Assembly (NCBI GenBank): GCA_021399435.1
Contig: JAJTUP010000023.1
Coordinates: forward strand, 955,455-1,019,454
Reading direction: 5' to 3'
DNA length: 64,000 nucleotides
Source of the DNA: Diaporthe sp. PMI_573
Taxonomy: Eukaryota > Ascomycota > Sordariomycetes > Diaporthales > Diaporthaceae
Shown here: positions 23,058 through 35,576 of the stretch, piece after piece
Numbering within the stretch: the stretch's first letter is position 1
Layout: every line of letters begins with the position of its first letter
Made by a program: the position numbers and the translations under genes
Notes under the pieces: generated by a model
Databases searched by the model: none
What the model saw: the letters and a program-made list of their open reading frames with translations, nothing else
Told to the model about the DNA's origin: nothing

Positions 23058-24775
23058 TCTAGTCCGGAGGGGGTGGGGTATTGTGGGCTCTTGGCAGTCT
23101 TGACGTACCCTGTTGTATTTCATTCTGGCTTTTTTTTTTTTTTTTTGAAAATTATTCGGACAGTATAGCACGATGAATGTGGTACGTGTGTGATTTCATG
23201 AGTGATGGTCAGGCATTTATTTACTTGTTGATTTCTGGTAATCTGCATTTGGCATGGCTGAGATTGGTATCGCATCATGCATTTGGTAGTTAGCAACATC
23301 ATATGAGTTCTCGATTTTCCTATGACTTTTCTCCTTTCCTCTCACAGCACGGGAGGCTATTCCGTAGAGCTTACCTTGCCCTTTGCAGTAGCCACTATCC
23401 CTCACGCGCGACTCCCTCCTCACCGAAAAGGGAAAAAACCCTATTTTCTATCGGCATCGATGCACATGCTATCCGTCCTTTGCTAAATGACCGAGACCGT
23501 TCTGAGGCCAGCGGGGGTGTATGGCTCATGCCAAACGGATAGACATATGGCAGAAGGAAGGACAATGAACAGAGGCATCTGGCATAAAGTCCAGCAAGGG
23601 CCGCCAATGCAGTTTGCTCTGTCCCCTTGAAATGGTCATGGTGGGTATCGAGCTTGGTCATCTCAAGCTTCCCACTTCTTCCTGACGAGCTTTGCTCGGG
23701 TGTTCGCTACGAAGCATCTATCCCCCAGCCTCACATAGAATAAACCTCCTATAGAACAGGCTCCCTTAGAACAACATTACTATTAGAGATTGTCCTGAGA
23801 GAGGCTATTCTCTACAGAAGGTTGTCCTATAGGAATATCTCCTGTAGGACAACCTCCTATACAATAGCCTCTCTTAAGAAAACCCCCTACAGGAAAACCT
23901 TCTATGGAATAATTTCCTATACGATAGAGACGATCAGAAGATAACTAAGCCACACAGGCTCTACAATGTCTGTTGCGTATTTCTTGAATGTAGCTGTATT
24001 ACTGTAATAACGTATGTGATGCCTGGTTATGGGTACGCTCTTAAGCGGCGTATAGCTGGTGTCAAGTGGAGGGCAACGTCACCTCTACCTACCCCGATGC
24101 AACGCGAGTTGAGTGGGTATCATCTGTATTTCTGCATCGCTATAGATAAACCATAAGAGAGACTATCCTTGCACTTCCATACCCTCACGCTTCCGACGGA
24201 CCGTGTACCGCTACCAATTCCCATAGTCCACCTCCCGTCCCTTTCATTTATACATCAACCCTTCACGGCCGCATACAATCCGTCGCGGAAACTGGTATCA
24301 TCAGAGCGCATTCCACCATAATCAGGGCCTATCCCCTTTCTTGCCAACCAAGGGGTAAACGACAAGCATGACATCTGTCCGTTGTCGGCTGTCCCATGCG
24401 GGTGTATAGAAACGACGATGAAGACATGATATACTGAAATCTTGAAAAGAACAAAACTAAATGATAGGGTCCCTTCGGAAAAACGCCGAGAAAATTCGAA
24501 CAACAGCAGAGCAGCGAGGTCAACTCGGACCTTTCGAGTCTGGATCACGGGCCTCGCCCTGTCTCCCGAGATTGCACGACTCCCGAGAGCGCACATTCTC
24601 GCTGACAGGCTAGGCCGAGACCAAGGTGAGAGTCGAGTAGCTGTAAAAGACCAAAAACGTGAAGAACCGAGAAGAATCGGGCCGACCAAAATGCAACAAC
24701 ATTCCGGGTATTTTTTTACGCCAGGGTATATCCAGCCGGGTATTTTGACGCAAGAGTTTCTAAAAACGAAAACAT
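23058..24775. other. Convergent intergenic region with repeats
   Basis: 1.7 kb between the 3' ends of the Yvc1 and KH genes. It includes a T tract of about 18 near 23130, about 75 bp after the Yvc1 stop, and the 15-bp minisatellite array described separately (23744-23936). Otherwise AT-rich, with no gene recognised. Confidence 0.5.
23744..23936. repeat. 15-16-bp degenerate minisatellite, locus A
   Basis: About twelve degenerate units of 14-16 bp follow each other, with consensus close to ACCTCCTATAGGATA. Examples are CTCCTATAGAACA, TCTCCTGTAGGACA, ACCTCCTATACAATA and ACCTTCTATGGAATA. Most units centre on a palindromic CCTATAGG-like core. A related array occurs at 36776-36950. Confidence 0.75.
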
Positions 24776-27700
24776 CTAATGGTATGGCCCACCAATAGGA
24801 CCGGGGTATCCAGAATTCGTAGAATGAGCAGTGGAAGGACGGCCGCTGTCGGCGGACTGTCGGGTATTGTGGCGGGGAGTGACATCGCCGGGCTGGGCGA
24901 TGCCGTTGGGCATCGGCTTGTGTTCGGCGCCGTTGCCGAAGGGACGGTTTGGCCAGGGGCTATCGTCGTCAGGTAAATTTACACCGCTGTCGTTCCAGGG
25001 GTTACGTTCAGCATTAAAGCTGCGAGTTGACTCTATGGAGATGAGAGATGATTTGGACACGTTGCTCGAGCCCTTGAAGAAGTTGCTGGCAGAGTGAGAG
25101 CTGTTCTTGCGACGGTCCAGGAAGGATGAGATGGATGACATGCTCCCAGGCTTTCGAAGCTTGTCAAAGATCGTGCTGCGCTCCCGGGCCACTTCGTCGC
25201 CGAAGGCAGTCTTCGTGGGCGAGTCGGTAGCAACTGTTGTCGGCGCGTGTTGCAGGAGCTTGGAGTCGAAGTACTGGAGAGATTCCTCAAAAGTATCCGA
25301 CTTGGGCCTCGGCATGGATCCCTTGATGATCGTCTCTTCGACACCCGCAGTGGCGAAGCATCCGTGAAGAAGCTCCATGGCATCACGTAGGCCGCCAGCG
25401 TTGTTTCGAGTAAAAGTCCACAGGAGGGTGACTGTCGGTTTGCCATCTTCGGTGAGCTCCGTTGCGTTCTGATGGACAGTCAGGTCAACCTCGTGTTGTG
25501 CCTTGAGCTTCTGCACAACTTCGTTGACGAATTCAGGAGACTCCAGGTACTTGATCAAAGCTGGCATACGGGCCAGAACAAGCTCGTGGTTGTCGGGGAC
25601 CATGCCCTGCAGACAGTTAGTCAATATGTAGGTGAGACGAAGGCTCGCTATTAAAAACATACCAAAAACTCATCCACACAGAGAGGCACCTGCCACTGAG
25701 GACCAGTGAAGGTGACCTCGTCGCTGGCCTGCTCTGTGCTTGGGAAGATGATCTTGCAATTCCACTTCTTTTCCATGATTGCAATGTCCGAGAGGCGAGC
25801 TAGCAGCTGACGGTGGTACAAACGATCGACAGGGACCACCTGAGAAGTGAACTCCGAGTCGACACGGTCGACCATCTCCAGGATCTCGGACTTGACGAGC
25901 TCGAGGTTCTGGGCATTCCGCGCAGGGGTGCGGCAGATGACATTGTCCAGCGTGTTGTCATCATCTTCTCGAATCATGCCATCTACGAATGTCAGCCTCT
26001 TGACAACTTGATCCTAGGTAGAATATTATATAATGAACTTACTGCGCTCTTGAGCGTTGGAGAACTTGACAAAGACGGAGTGCTTCTTCATGATGCGCTG
26101 GATGTGTTGACCGCCGATGCCGATGATCCGCTTGTGATACTGGTCAGGCACGTGGAATGAGATGGACGCTGGCATCTCCTGTTCCACCAGGCCCAGGCCC
26201 TGCTTCATCGAGTCGTAGGAAGAAGCGTTAACGTCAATGTTGAAGTTGTACTCGCCGAAGTTCTCGAACATGATTTGGACATTGCCTATATTTTGGTTAG
26301 CCAAAGCTCCAACGCTCGTCGTGCATGGGGCTCGAAGTCGTACTCTGTCCCATGATCTTGTTGATCTTGCCGTTCTTCTTGCCACTGACGAACTCCTTGT
26401 GCTCATTCGCCAGCTCAATCTTGACCCTGATGGTGTACTGCGTCTGTGTCACAAATTTGATCTGAGAGATCACGTGTAGCGCAGCCTTGACCGCGTCGTC
26501 GGAGCCATCGATGGTGAAGGACAGGCGCTGGAATGAAATTTCGGCATCAGAGTTGGCACAAATGTCCCCAAGCATGAGCCTGATGTCGTTGTCCTCGGGC
26601 AAACGCCGCCCATCAGGCTGGGCCGCCCAGAATCCGCTGTAGAATTGGCCAGCCTAAAATTGCGTCAGCATAATTCAGACGGCATAGTCCAGCACAAGAC
26701 TTACAAGAGACATAAGCTCCCGCACGGTTCGCTCGATGTGCAGATTCTCAGTTGCCTGGATTCGAACCGGAGTCGACCGTGAACCCAGGGGAGGAAACTG
26801 GATGTAGCTTCCATTGGCTTCAACAATCTTTCGCACCTTGTCCAGTCGAGTCAAGAGGATCGTATCGACCTTCTCCGGTGGCATAGGAACATCCTTGACG
26901 AAAAGCCTACATCGATTCAGCAGGTCACCCAGCTTGAGCTTGGCAAGCTCAATCTGTCGAGGCTTGTCTCCGGTGATGATGATCTCGTTGGCATCCCGGG
27001 GCGATGCGTTTTTGGGACAGTATCGGAAGTATCTCGAGTACGGCGCAGGGAAATAGATGGCAGTTCCGGTAGCAGATTCGATAAGCTTGATGTTCTTCCT
27101 GTTACGACCGCAAATTGCCTGTTGTAGGGTAAAGTCCATGTGGATCATGTCAACGATGCGACCCAGCTGCCCGAAAAGTTAGCCTAGAATGCTCTCGACG
27201 CGGGCGTTTGTAGTGAGCCATACCCACTGGTCAATCGAGACCAGAATGCGCGTCTTTGCGTGTTCCGAAGACAGAATGTCGCCGTAGATAGCCACCCGCC
27301 AACGCTGATCCCTTCGCACTTCAACGTCACCATTTACGCCATCCACGAGAGGCGTAAGCTTGGGTCCCAGGAGGAAGATGTCGACACCGCAGAAGGCGGA
27401 TATCTTGTCGATAGTCTCGGTCACAACGTGCTTCAGAGAGCCGACGTTAATGTCGGCCACCATATCGCCGTCAATGTCCACCGTAGTGCAACGCTGTTAT
27501 GGTCAGTCGAAGGGTGTCTCGATAAGACAGCAGGAAAGCAATGCAGCGTGCTGGGCGTGTACACACCAGAGACAGAGGGGTCTCGTTCAGGATCTTCTCG
27601 CGGGTCTGCCAGACCATCTCGTGCGAGCCAGAGAGGCAGACGGTGGTGACCTGGCCCTTGACGTGCTTCGGGATGGTCGAGACGACATGGGCCTCGATGG

Positions 27701-28088
27701 GGAGCGGGCTGGTGGTGATGTCCTTGCACATCTTCCTCAGCTTGGCGAGGTTGTCTGTGTGGACGGGGAGCTCGTAGACAGGGACATCGTCGGGTGCTTC
27801 GGCAGGGTGTGTCCAGCGCAGGACGGCGTCGGTGGTGGCATGCAAGATGTCCTCGGTGTCGGGTCCGGCCAGCTCGGAGGCGAAGGGGACGTTGAAGGCA
27901 TGGTGTATGATGGAGTCGCCGATCTGGGGTGGAGTTATGGGGGAGGCACCCTGAGGCGCCATCTTGTGGTGAGGATGGAGACCCTGCATGGACATGCCGC
28001 CCATGTTGGGCCTTGAAGACATGCCAAAGGCGGGACTCATCCGCTCTGACCAGTTTCTCATGTTTGCTATCTTGTTCATGGCGTTCAT
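24776..28088 (-). CDS. Multi-KH-domain RNA-binding protein
   Basis: Seven minus-strand exons: 27567-28088, 27224-27493, 26705-27166, 26344-26653, 26043-26285, 25663-25982 and 24776-25606. They give 985 residues, with all junctions in frame. The start is taken as the ATG at 28088; the frame stays open upstream but has no ATG and becomes Pro/Arg low complexity. KH-like modules are repeated: 'ICGRNRKNIKLIESATGTAIYFP' keeps a G-R-N-R loop and 'IIGIGGQHIQRIMKKHSVFVKF' has a canonical GxxG. Other modules look degenerate ('VSGKKNGKINKIMGQS'). The last 150 residues are Ser/Asn/Pro-rich and disordered. The arrangement resembles vigilin-like fungal proteins such as yeast YLL032C. Probably a cytoplasmic mRNA-binding protein; targets unknown. 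Confidence 0.88.
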
Positions 28089-31000
28089 GATGATGTCCAC
28101 ATGGGTAATGGTGAGGCCACACGGCAGCCCGGGTCGAGACTCAGGGTCGGGGTTCGAGATCCTGGTCGGGGGTCGGGGGCGTCGAGGACGAGGACAAGGA
28201 CGAGGACGAGGACGAGGACAAGGACGGGGGTTGAGGTTGAGGATGGGAACGGCGGGCGTGGCGGTGGCAGAGGCAGAGGTAGAGGCTGCTGAGGTGAGGG
28301 CAGAGATGGTGAGAAAGGATGGGGGGAGGGGGAGTAGTTCCGGCAGTGACGGGCTGGAACTGGGCTGGGCTGAGCCGGACGGAATGACGGAGTCGGGAAT
28401 GGCGTTAAAAGGGTGGGAGGGGGCGGATGGGATGGGATGGGACGATGAAGCCGCCTTCGTCGCGCCCACAGGACCAGAATTGAGGGGAGGGAAAAGGGGT
28501 CTAGGGAAAGAGAAGCACCACAAAACAATTGTGTGCTCTATCTATTCCACTTTCCACCCGGTCGAGAGTCAAGAGGTGGGAAGAGAGGGGGAGAGGGAGA
28601 TAGGAGAGACACTGCTCGAGGAGGAATCAGGAATCCTGGAGGGAGGCAGGCACACAGTAAGCAAAGCTACCTAGCTAGCAGCAGCAACGGGTCGGGTGTG
28701 AGTGCAGCCAGCACGTTCGAGACAATAACACGACACGACACGACTAGGCACGAGGCAGCGCAGGGCCGGGCAGGGCGAAGCACAACACCTTTTTGGCGGG
28801 AGGGGGAACAGGGAGCACAGGGAGCACAGGGCGCACACAGGGCACACACAGGGCACAGAAACACACGCTTTTGGAGCATGCGAGATGTACTGTAGCAACC
28901 GCAGCAGCAAGGTTACGGTGAGAGTGACAGCAGTTAGTTGGCAGTGGTGGTGGCCCTGGGCGTGTAGACCTGGATTCCGGATGGTACCACTCTCACTGGG
29001 CAGTGGCTGAAGCTGGCGGCAGAGGGGCAGGCCTGCAGGTAGCATCGGACCACTGTTGCCAGGTAGCGCGGGCCTTGCTCAGCGCCAACCAGAGGCCAGT
29101 CCGCGCGGGCCAGCATGCTATCTAGGTACCTGTCTGGTGGGGAAGTACAGCACAGCGCAGGTCTTGTGTTGGAAAGCGTAAAAAGAACTTGCATGTACCC
29201 CTTCCCTTCCACCATCCACCCACACACACCCCAGTCCCCCCAGCTGGCAGTGACTGATGTGCCAAGGTGGGCCCTTTGTTGGGCTGGCACTTCGAACGAG
29301 CCAGTCGGGATGGGAGCCAGTCTGCCCGCAGTCAAGGTCAGTCCGGTTCTCCAGCACGGTCGAGTCGAGTTCGAGCTGGCTATGGAAACCTGAACCTTGG
29401 CCGGACTGGCCCGGCCAGCCCAGGCCAGGTCAGGTCCGCTGTCTTCGTCCTCGTCTAACCTGATGCAGAGGCTTGCCATCGATAGATTGATCGTCGGTAT
29501 TCATGGACTGACAGGACTCATTGAGGGACCAACCTCAAACCGCGACAAACAGCAAACCCACAGCTCGCCAGTTCGCGGGGCTGGCCGCTGCATCAGAGGT
29601 GCACAGTATGGGGCCGGGGTCCATCTTGGAAATCGAAACGTTGGCAGACCCAGCGGGACGCCAATCCTGTCTGGAGACGGTAGCCAGGCGCAGGGCTTGG
29701 AAACGAAATGACGATTGCATGGGTCTACTCCATGCCCATTCCATCACTGCCTGCAAGGCCAGCAAGCGAGGGCACGGCCACAAAGCAACACGCGTGGCCT
29801 CCCGCCCACTCCCACGCCCTCCACCCCCGGCACTGGGAACCAGCTCCGATCCATCCTGGACAAGCGCAGACAGGATGACTGCCTGAGAGGACAGGACAGG
29901 GCAGGGCAGGACAAGAACGACAACATCCGTGGATCGATTATCTGATGATTCTCTACGGCAATCTCAAGTCCAAATGCTCCGCGTCCAGGGGGGGGGCTAG
30001 CATGTTGAAAAAGTGACAACTGACTATTCGGCACCGAGTGAGACAGTGCGACCGGACGCATCTCGTTCTCCCAATCTGGTTACACGCGCATTTGGACGCA
30101 CGGTTCCTCACACAGGCCAGAACTCCACAGAGCCATGACTTCATCCCAACATCTTCGTGCAAAGACCGCGACACCAGATGCCAGACGCCAGGATCTCGGC
30201 TCTCCGAAAAGCGACGAGCTATTCCAAGATCGCCTGCGTTTTCGTGCTAGCCGCTGTCAAAGGCCGGCCATCTGTATCTTCTTCCCCTCTTCGTGGCTGC
30301 TGGTCCCAGATTGCAATGGACTTGGGCTGGGCTGGACTGGATTTGCATTGCTGTCTCAGACAGTCCTTGTCCGACTCGAGAAGCCCCCTTCCGCTGCCAG
30401 AGTGCCAGAGTGCATCCTCCGCAGGTCACGATCGGCTTGGACAGGTTTCACGTGAGCACAAGCTCAGCCTTCTCGAATCAGCCGTCGTTGGACAGCCTAG
30501 CTCGTCAAGGAAAAGCACCCCCACCCCACCCACACAACAAACAACCACGCACTCTAACGCACGCGCCCGCATGCTCCCACAGACTAGCAGAGGAGCTCGC
30601 TCACTCGACCGGATGCGCTCGCTGTGACCCGTGAACCCGTTCGCCCGTCCGGCGGCGGCGTCGCAGGATGGAATCTTCTGCCGACAGGATCTTTCTCTCT
30701 CCCGCCTCTTCTTCATTGGGCTCCCAGGCGCTGGCTTACTCGCTGATTCCTTCCCACCCCTTGCGCCGTAGGAAGGCGGTCACTTCCCTCGTGAAGAAAT
30801 CTACATGCATGGTCAGCGCTATAAACCCGGGATGCCGCGAACTGTCGGGCAGTTTTTTTCTTCAGCAACGACAAGCGAGGTTGGCTCCATCTGTTCAAGA
30901 AACCCCCGGGCTTCTCTTGGCTCGGGGTTGATCGCCTGCCCACTTTTAGCCCAAGTGTCACCGTGATGCGTTACCGTAGTGGGGGGAGGCCCAACCCGTT

Positions 31001-31865
31001 TCCTGCCACCCGGCCATGACGGGGAACGCAACAAAGAGAGGCTGTGCCCCATTTCTCGATGGGTACGCCTGGCTCTTCCTCTTTCTCCCTGCGTACCAGA
31101 GAAAGCCTCCCGCACCCGCACTATCCCTGGTTCGAACTAGGGGCAATGCTCTCAGCTCCTGTGCAACAACGGCTATCTGCTACTGTAAATCTGATCTACT
31201 ATCGCTATTCTGTGTAACGCCCGCCCACACTACTCACCGCCCCGACTGGGGACCAATTTATTAGAGTTCCGAGCTGGTTTCGGCTGGCTACCGGTAGTCG
31301 TGGCAAGAGTGACACCTGCGCGCCTCTGGGAATTAAACTCCGATCCCCGAGTAACTAGTTGTGGGACCCTTGGATCCTCGGGGGACATGAAAAAAACAAG
31401 AGAAATTATTCACTGGCCACTGGAACGGAGGATATTGCGAGGAAAGTGTTTGTGCGCCCTGGCCGACTCGGACACTAACAAATGCCTGATTCAAGGCCGA
31501 GTGTCCCATCGTCAGATCTGAGCTGGCGGGGCCCGGATAGTACGAACACTTGCATGTGAGTGCGTCCGTCCGTTTGCAGGAGCCAGGGCTAAGCGCACTG
31601 AAGAATATGCTGAAGAAGCAATAGGTCTTCGCGCGCTTTTCTGACCATGCACATCACTGCTCATGGCCCTTTCCTGTATCTCTACTAGTTAACCATCTCG
31701 CGAGAGCCAAACACAAGGCCACAATACTGTGTCTAGGCAAATCGCCGCTAGTCATCACAATTGTGCCCCGAAAGTTGACAAAAGTTGCTTAGGGACTTGG
31801 TGCATGTTGACTTGATCTTTTCACTTTGCTATCAAGAAACAGTCCTGCCTGGTCCACAGGTCGCC
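28089..31865. other. Long intergenic region (3.8 kb)
   Basis: Upstream of the KH gene and downstream of the next minus-strand gene. It holds low-complexity tracts (hexanucleotide repeat at 28184-28225, GGGAGCACA/GGGCACACA-type repeats at about 28800-28860) and a six-bp-stem inverted repeat around TTCGAA near 31128. Open frames are short and mutually overlapping, with no recognisable families. A long 5' leader of the KH gene may occupy its left part. Confidence 0.45.
28184..28225. repeat. Hexanucleotide repeat (GAGGAC/AAGGAC)x7
   Basis: Seven perfect or near-perfect 6-bp units, GAGGAC or AAGGAC, lie in the presumed leader or promoter of the KH-domain gene. On the transcribed strand of that gene this is a pyrimidine-rich GTCCTC/GTCCTT tract. 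Confidence 0.85.
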
Positions 31866-34667
31866 TCATCTGTGCATCTCCCTGGGAGCACTCTCCACGA
31901 CAGTCACACCTCCATCATCACCGACCACCTCAACCTGCTCTAGATACGGCCGGGCCTCATACTCTGGCCATGGACGCACATACTGCTGCTGCTGCTGAGG
32001 AGGGGGAGGAGGTCGAGTGCTATACGGCCGAGGCGGCATCATCGCCTGCCGGTCATCCAGTGGGATCGGCGCACCGTAGCCACCGGGGACGGGCTCAGGC
32101 CGCACGCTGGACATCCTCACCACCTCTGGCCTCAGGGCCGCCTCAGGGCGCACTGTTGTGGCCCGGACTCGATACTCTCGTGGAGCATCATCTGCTGGTC
32201 GTCGCTCTTGTACATTTCGAACCTCGTAGTAGTCATCGCCGGCTTGGCCGGGCGGCGCAGGTTGGTAGTCCCGCTCGCGATAGTATCGATACTCAGGGAC
32301 TGCGTACTCTGCTGGACGGGTCACCACACGCCGTGTGGTAGCATATCCCGAGGGAGAAGCCGGTCGATGGTACACAACTTCCTCGTTATATCGTTGTGGG
32401 CCAGGCATGGCAGAAGCGGCACGGACCGACGGCGCAGGCCGCTCGTAGAAGATTTCAGGCTCACCGTAAGCACCAGCCGGTGCAACAGAACGCCGAATTA
32501 CCGTTGTTGACCTAGGCATCTCGTAATATTCTTCCCGGTCATCGTAGACTGTCCTCGGCACAACAGACCGCCTGGTCACCACGCCGTCAGGTCTTGGTGC
32601 AGGATCCAAATACTCGCGCCCAAACTCGTCAACGTGCACGATTCTTGAGCGCGGCAAGCGTGGAGGACGCATGGCAGGCGAGCGAGACCGATCGTGATCC
32701 GCCACTTGTCGCACTACAGTACGCGGGGCGTCTCGAACATCGTAATGTGGATACGGCCTCTCAACCGCAGCACGTGACACCGACCTGATGGTTTGCACCT
32801 CACCGGGCGCGTATGGATATGCTGGTGCTCCGGGTGGAGAATGCCGGACGTATTGAACAGTCTCGGCTGGACGAAGTCCATCGTGGTAGTCCCTTTCATA
32901 CCTTGGTGACTCTGCCACGATCATGTGGCGGGAATCTTGGCGAGGACGCTGTCCGCTCGGACTACTATACCCCGAAGGAACTCTCTCTTCCCTATAGACT
33001 CGTGAGGGATAGCCGTGTGGAGCGACAATCTCCACGGTCTCCTCGATGCGGGACTGATCGTAGCCTGGCTGTGCTGGTTGCTGTGCTTGTCTCTGCCGCT
33101 TGATGGGTCTCGTGAACTGGGGCGCAGTCAGAGGAGAGGGAGATCGCGGTTCCGGCTTGATGTGTGGTGATGGCACAGTGTTCGTAGCCATGCGATCAGC
33201 CTTCCTCTTGTTCTTCTTCTTGCCTTTCTTGCCTGGCTTGCCGCCCTGTGGAGAGCTCTCCGGACTCGAGCCATTGGAGCGGTCGTTTCTAAGTGCCGCA
33301 ACTTGCGCAGGGGTCGCTTGAGCTGGCGGGGCGTCAGGTCGGGGCACTGGGGGTTGTCGGGCAGTAGCCAGAGGAGAAACATGTGCAGGCTGAGGGGCAA
33401 TAGGAGACAGGTTGTGCGCACGAAGAATCGGCGACTGACGGCGACCAAAGCCTTGATCAATCAGTTGCTGCGTAACAGACTGGAGATGGTGACGAGCCGT
33501 TTGCTGGTCACCACCAACCTGGCCAGAGCCCCGAGAGCTGCTCGCCTCCCCGCTGTCCTGCGACGAGCTGATTTCCATTGGCACATCGTTTGTATCCCCT
33601 GTACCTGCGACTTCCGTGCCGGTCTGGTATTCGCCCGAGTACGTCGCAGCTAGAGTATTGCGAGGGTCGTGCGTCAATGTTTGCTGCGCTCTGTGCTGCT
33701 GAGGTTGAGTTGCATTTGCACTTGACAGGGCGAATGGTGGCATAGCTACCGCAAATTGCTGCTCAGGCACTGGACTGGCTTCGATAACCATGGGAGGCTC
33801 GTAGTGGGAATCTTCACGAGCCTGGGCGTCTCCAGACTCTTCGCGATCGGGCAAGCGATGCGTTTGGTGGGATTCAGGGGTGTCGTGTTTGCTAGAGTAG
33901 AAGGTGTCATCGTCAAAAGAATCACCATCGGTACCGCTTGCATTAGCTGCTAGATTGGCATCAGTCTTTTGGAGAGCAGAGGTCTGAACCAGCTTGAGGG
34001 CCTTCATAAGAACGTCAGCGAGATCAAATTCAACCAGGGCTTCCGCTGCATGCGAATTCTTGGCCGCGCGATTCTGTTGAATTTGCTCGCTGAGCGCGCT
34101 CTCGAGTCGCTTCCTTTGGAGCTGTATCTCAGCCTTGATCAGGTCGTCAGACTTTGTGAGTAGTACAGGATCAAACTGGGCACTGCCCGAAGGCTCGCGA
34201 CATTGCGCTGGCGCAGCAGCCTTGGGGCCTGTCGTGGCACCAGAGATAGTGTTTGTGGAGCCAAAGGACGAATCATGGCCAGAGATGATGTTTGAAGCAG
34301 TGGTCGCGTTCGCGTTGAACGAGCGCAAGTTGTTTGCAATCTGAGACCCGTTGACCGGGCTCGCCACCTTTGCGGTCGTGGATTTTGGGCCTGCAGGCAC
34401 CTTGTTCATCAACGCAGCCGCACCAAGTGGTGCTGCGATGGCAAGCGACCCGGGACTCCGAGTTTCACTGCTCTTCTTCGCAGCACCCAAATGCGCCGGC
34501 ACCTTGATCCTTGGGTGGGCACCCGACAGCACCTCATCCCGAAACCGTAGGATGCGTTCGCATTCTCGCAACTGATGCTCCTCCTCTTCCGATAGCGCAG
34601 TTGGAAATTTGGTCGCCATTGCAGGCATTGAGTTTGATTGCAGGGCGGTAACTGGACCCTGGGCCAT
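31866..34667 (-). CDS. Large disordered protein, function unknown
   Basis: Single exon of 933 residues starting at the ATG at 34667; an alternative start is Met14 or Met17. No catalytic domain is recognised. The N-terminus has a charged helical segment ('SEEEEHQLRECERILRFRDEVLSG') and a second coiled-coil-like helix around residues 175-230 ('KSDDLIKAEIQLQRKRLESALSEQI'). The middle is Gln/Ser/Pro-rich with a lysine-rich patch 'GKPGKKGKKKNKRKADR' that could be a nuclear localisation signal. The C-terminal 400 residues are Arg/Tyr/Pro-rich with recurring 'RRSV', 'YYE' and 'YERP' elements and a distinctive 'SRIVHVDEFGREYLDP'. The composition suggests an RNA-associated or condensate-forming nuclear protein. 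That is inference only. Confidence 0.7.
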   Translation of the reverse strand: MAQGPVTALQSNSMPAMATKFPTALSEEEEHQLRECERILRFRDEVLSGAHPRIKVPAHLGAAKKSSETRSPGSLAIAAPLGAAALMNKVPAGPKSTTAKVASPVNGSQIANNLRSFNANATTASNIISGHDSSFGSTNTISGATTGPKAAAPAQCREPSGSAQFDPVLLTKSDDLIKAEIQLQRKRLESALSEQIQQNRAAKNSHAAEALVEFDLADVLMKALKLVQTSALQKTDANLAANASGTDGDSFDDDTFYSSKHDTPESHQTHRLPDREESGDAQAREDSHYEPPMVIEASPVPEQQFAVAMPPFALSSANATQPQQHRAQQTLTHDPRNTLAATYSGEYQTGTEVAGTGDTNDVPMEISSSQDSGEASSSRGSGQVGGDQQTARHHLQSVTQQLIDQGFGRRQSPILRAHNLSPIAPQPAHVSPLATARQPPVPRPDAPPAQATPAQVAALRNDRSNGSSPESSPQGGKPGKKGKKKNKRKADRMATNTVPSPHIKPEPRSPSPLTAPQFTRPIKRQRQAQQPAQPGYDQSRIEETVEIVAPHGYPSRVYREERVPSGYSSPSGQRPRQDSRHMIVAESPRYERDYHDGLRPAETVQYVRHSPPGAPAYPYAPGEVQTIRSVSRAAVERPYPHYDVRDAPRTVVRQVADHDRSRSPAMRPPRLPRSRIVHVDEFGREYLDPAPRPDGVVTRRSVVPRTVYDDREEYYEMPRSTTVIRRSVAPAGAYGEPEIFYERPAPSVRAASAMPGPQRYNEEVVYHRPASPSGYATTRRVVTRPAEYAVPEYRYYRERDYQPAPPGQAGDDYYEVRNVQERRPADDAPREYRVRATTVRPEAALRPEVVRMSSVRPEPVPGGYGAPIPLDDRQAMMPPRPYSTRPPPPPQQQQQYVRPWPEYEARPYLEQVEVVGDDGGVTVVESAPREMHR

Positions 34668-35576
34668 CGTGATGGAGCGGTTTTGTAGGTGGTTCGGACA
34701 GGCGCAAGATCAGAGAATTTCTACTTCGAGGCTTCAAAAAGGACGTGCATTAGCAAGGCGGACCCGCGATCCTCATACGCCGCTTAAGCAATACCGTGTG
34801 CAATGGGGCCAGCTAGCATGCGTATCGAGGGTCGACGAGTTTATGATGATGGATGCCAGAAGACATCCAGGCTGTTGCCGAGCTGTCTGTCCTTCTTGGG
34901 GCAGAGGTGTGTACGGAGCGAAATTGCAACTCGTCAAACGAGCGCGTTTTGGGCCGGTGATCGCTTACATAAGGCTGCTTGCTGGTCGGTCCCGAACCCC
35001 CTGGGCTGTGGCGGTCACCAAGGTGGAAGGCACTGCCCAAACAAGCAGTCGAACTCGGTCAGCGGAACTCGCTGCTTTCAGAGAGTTCGAGAAGATTTTC
35101 CCTTTGAAGGCTACTTCATTCACTTCTTTCTCACTGTCTGCGTCACATTCTCGCCAGACTTGGGTGATTCCCTCCCATTTCTTTACTATTGGATGACTGG
35201 AGTCGGACGTCTTCACGGGTCTTGGGACAGACTGGCGACAGCCGGCCTGACTCAATTCTAGAATCTCCTTTAGCCTGGCTCTCAACAACCGCCCTCGCCT
35301 TTGTAGACGTCATATAAAGACGGCTGGGACAGACGTGATATGAGATTCCGTCTTACAAGTCCGACTCTCACTCAAAAGAGACAATTTTCAATTACACTCA
35401 ATTCATGCTACGCTACTGCCTCCGATCTCAACATAAGACACGCTATCCTCCCTCTGAATACGCCCATTTGCGCGAATAGACAGCTGGCCGCTCTCTCCCT
35501 CTCCCACACGACTAGCAAAGCCGAAGCCATTATCAGACCCTTCCCAGCATACATTTCCAGGCTGACGACGAGCACG
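34668..35576. other. Divergent intergenic region
   Basis: About 900 bp between the start codons of the disordered protein (minus) and the pyrimidine nucleotidase (plus); expected to hold both promoters. The nucleotidase frame is open from 35340, but the stretch before 35577 does not resemble the family. Confidence 0.5.

Noticed and set aside
31120..31145. CCCTGGTTCGAACTAGGG, resembling a tRNA T-arm
   Set aside because: It is a simple 6-bp-stem inverted repeat; the T loop would need mismatched pairs and no other tRNA arms are present.
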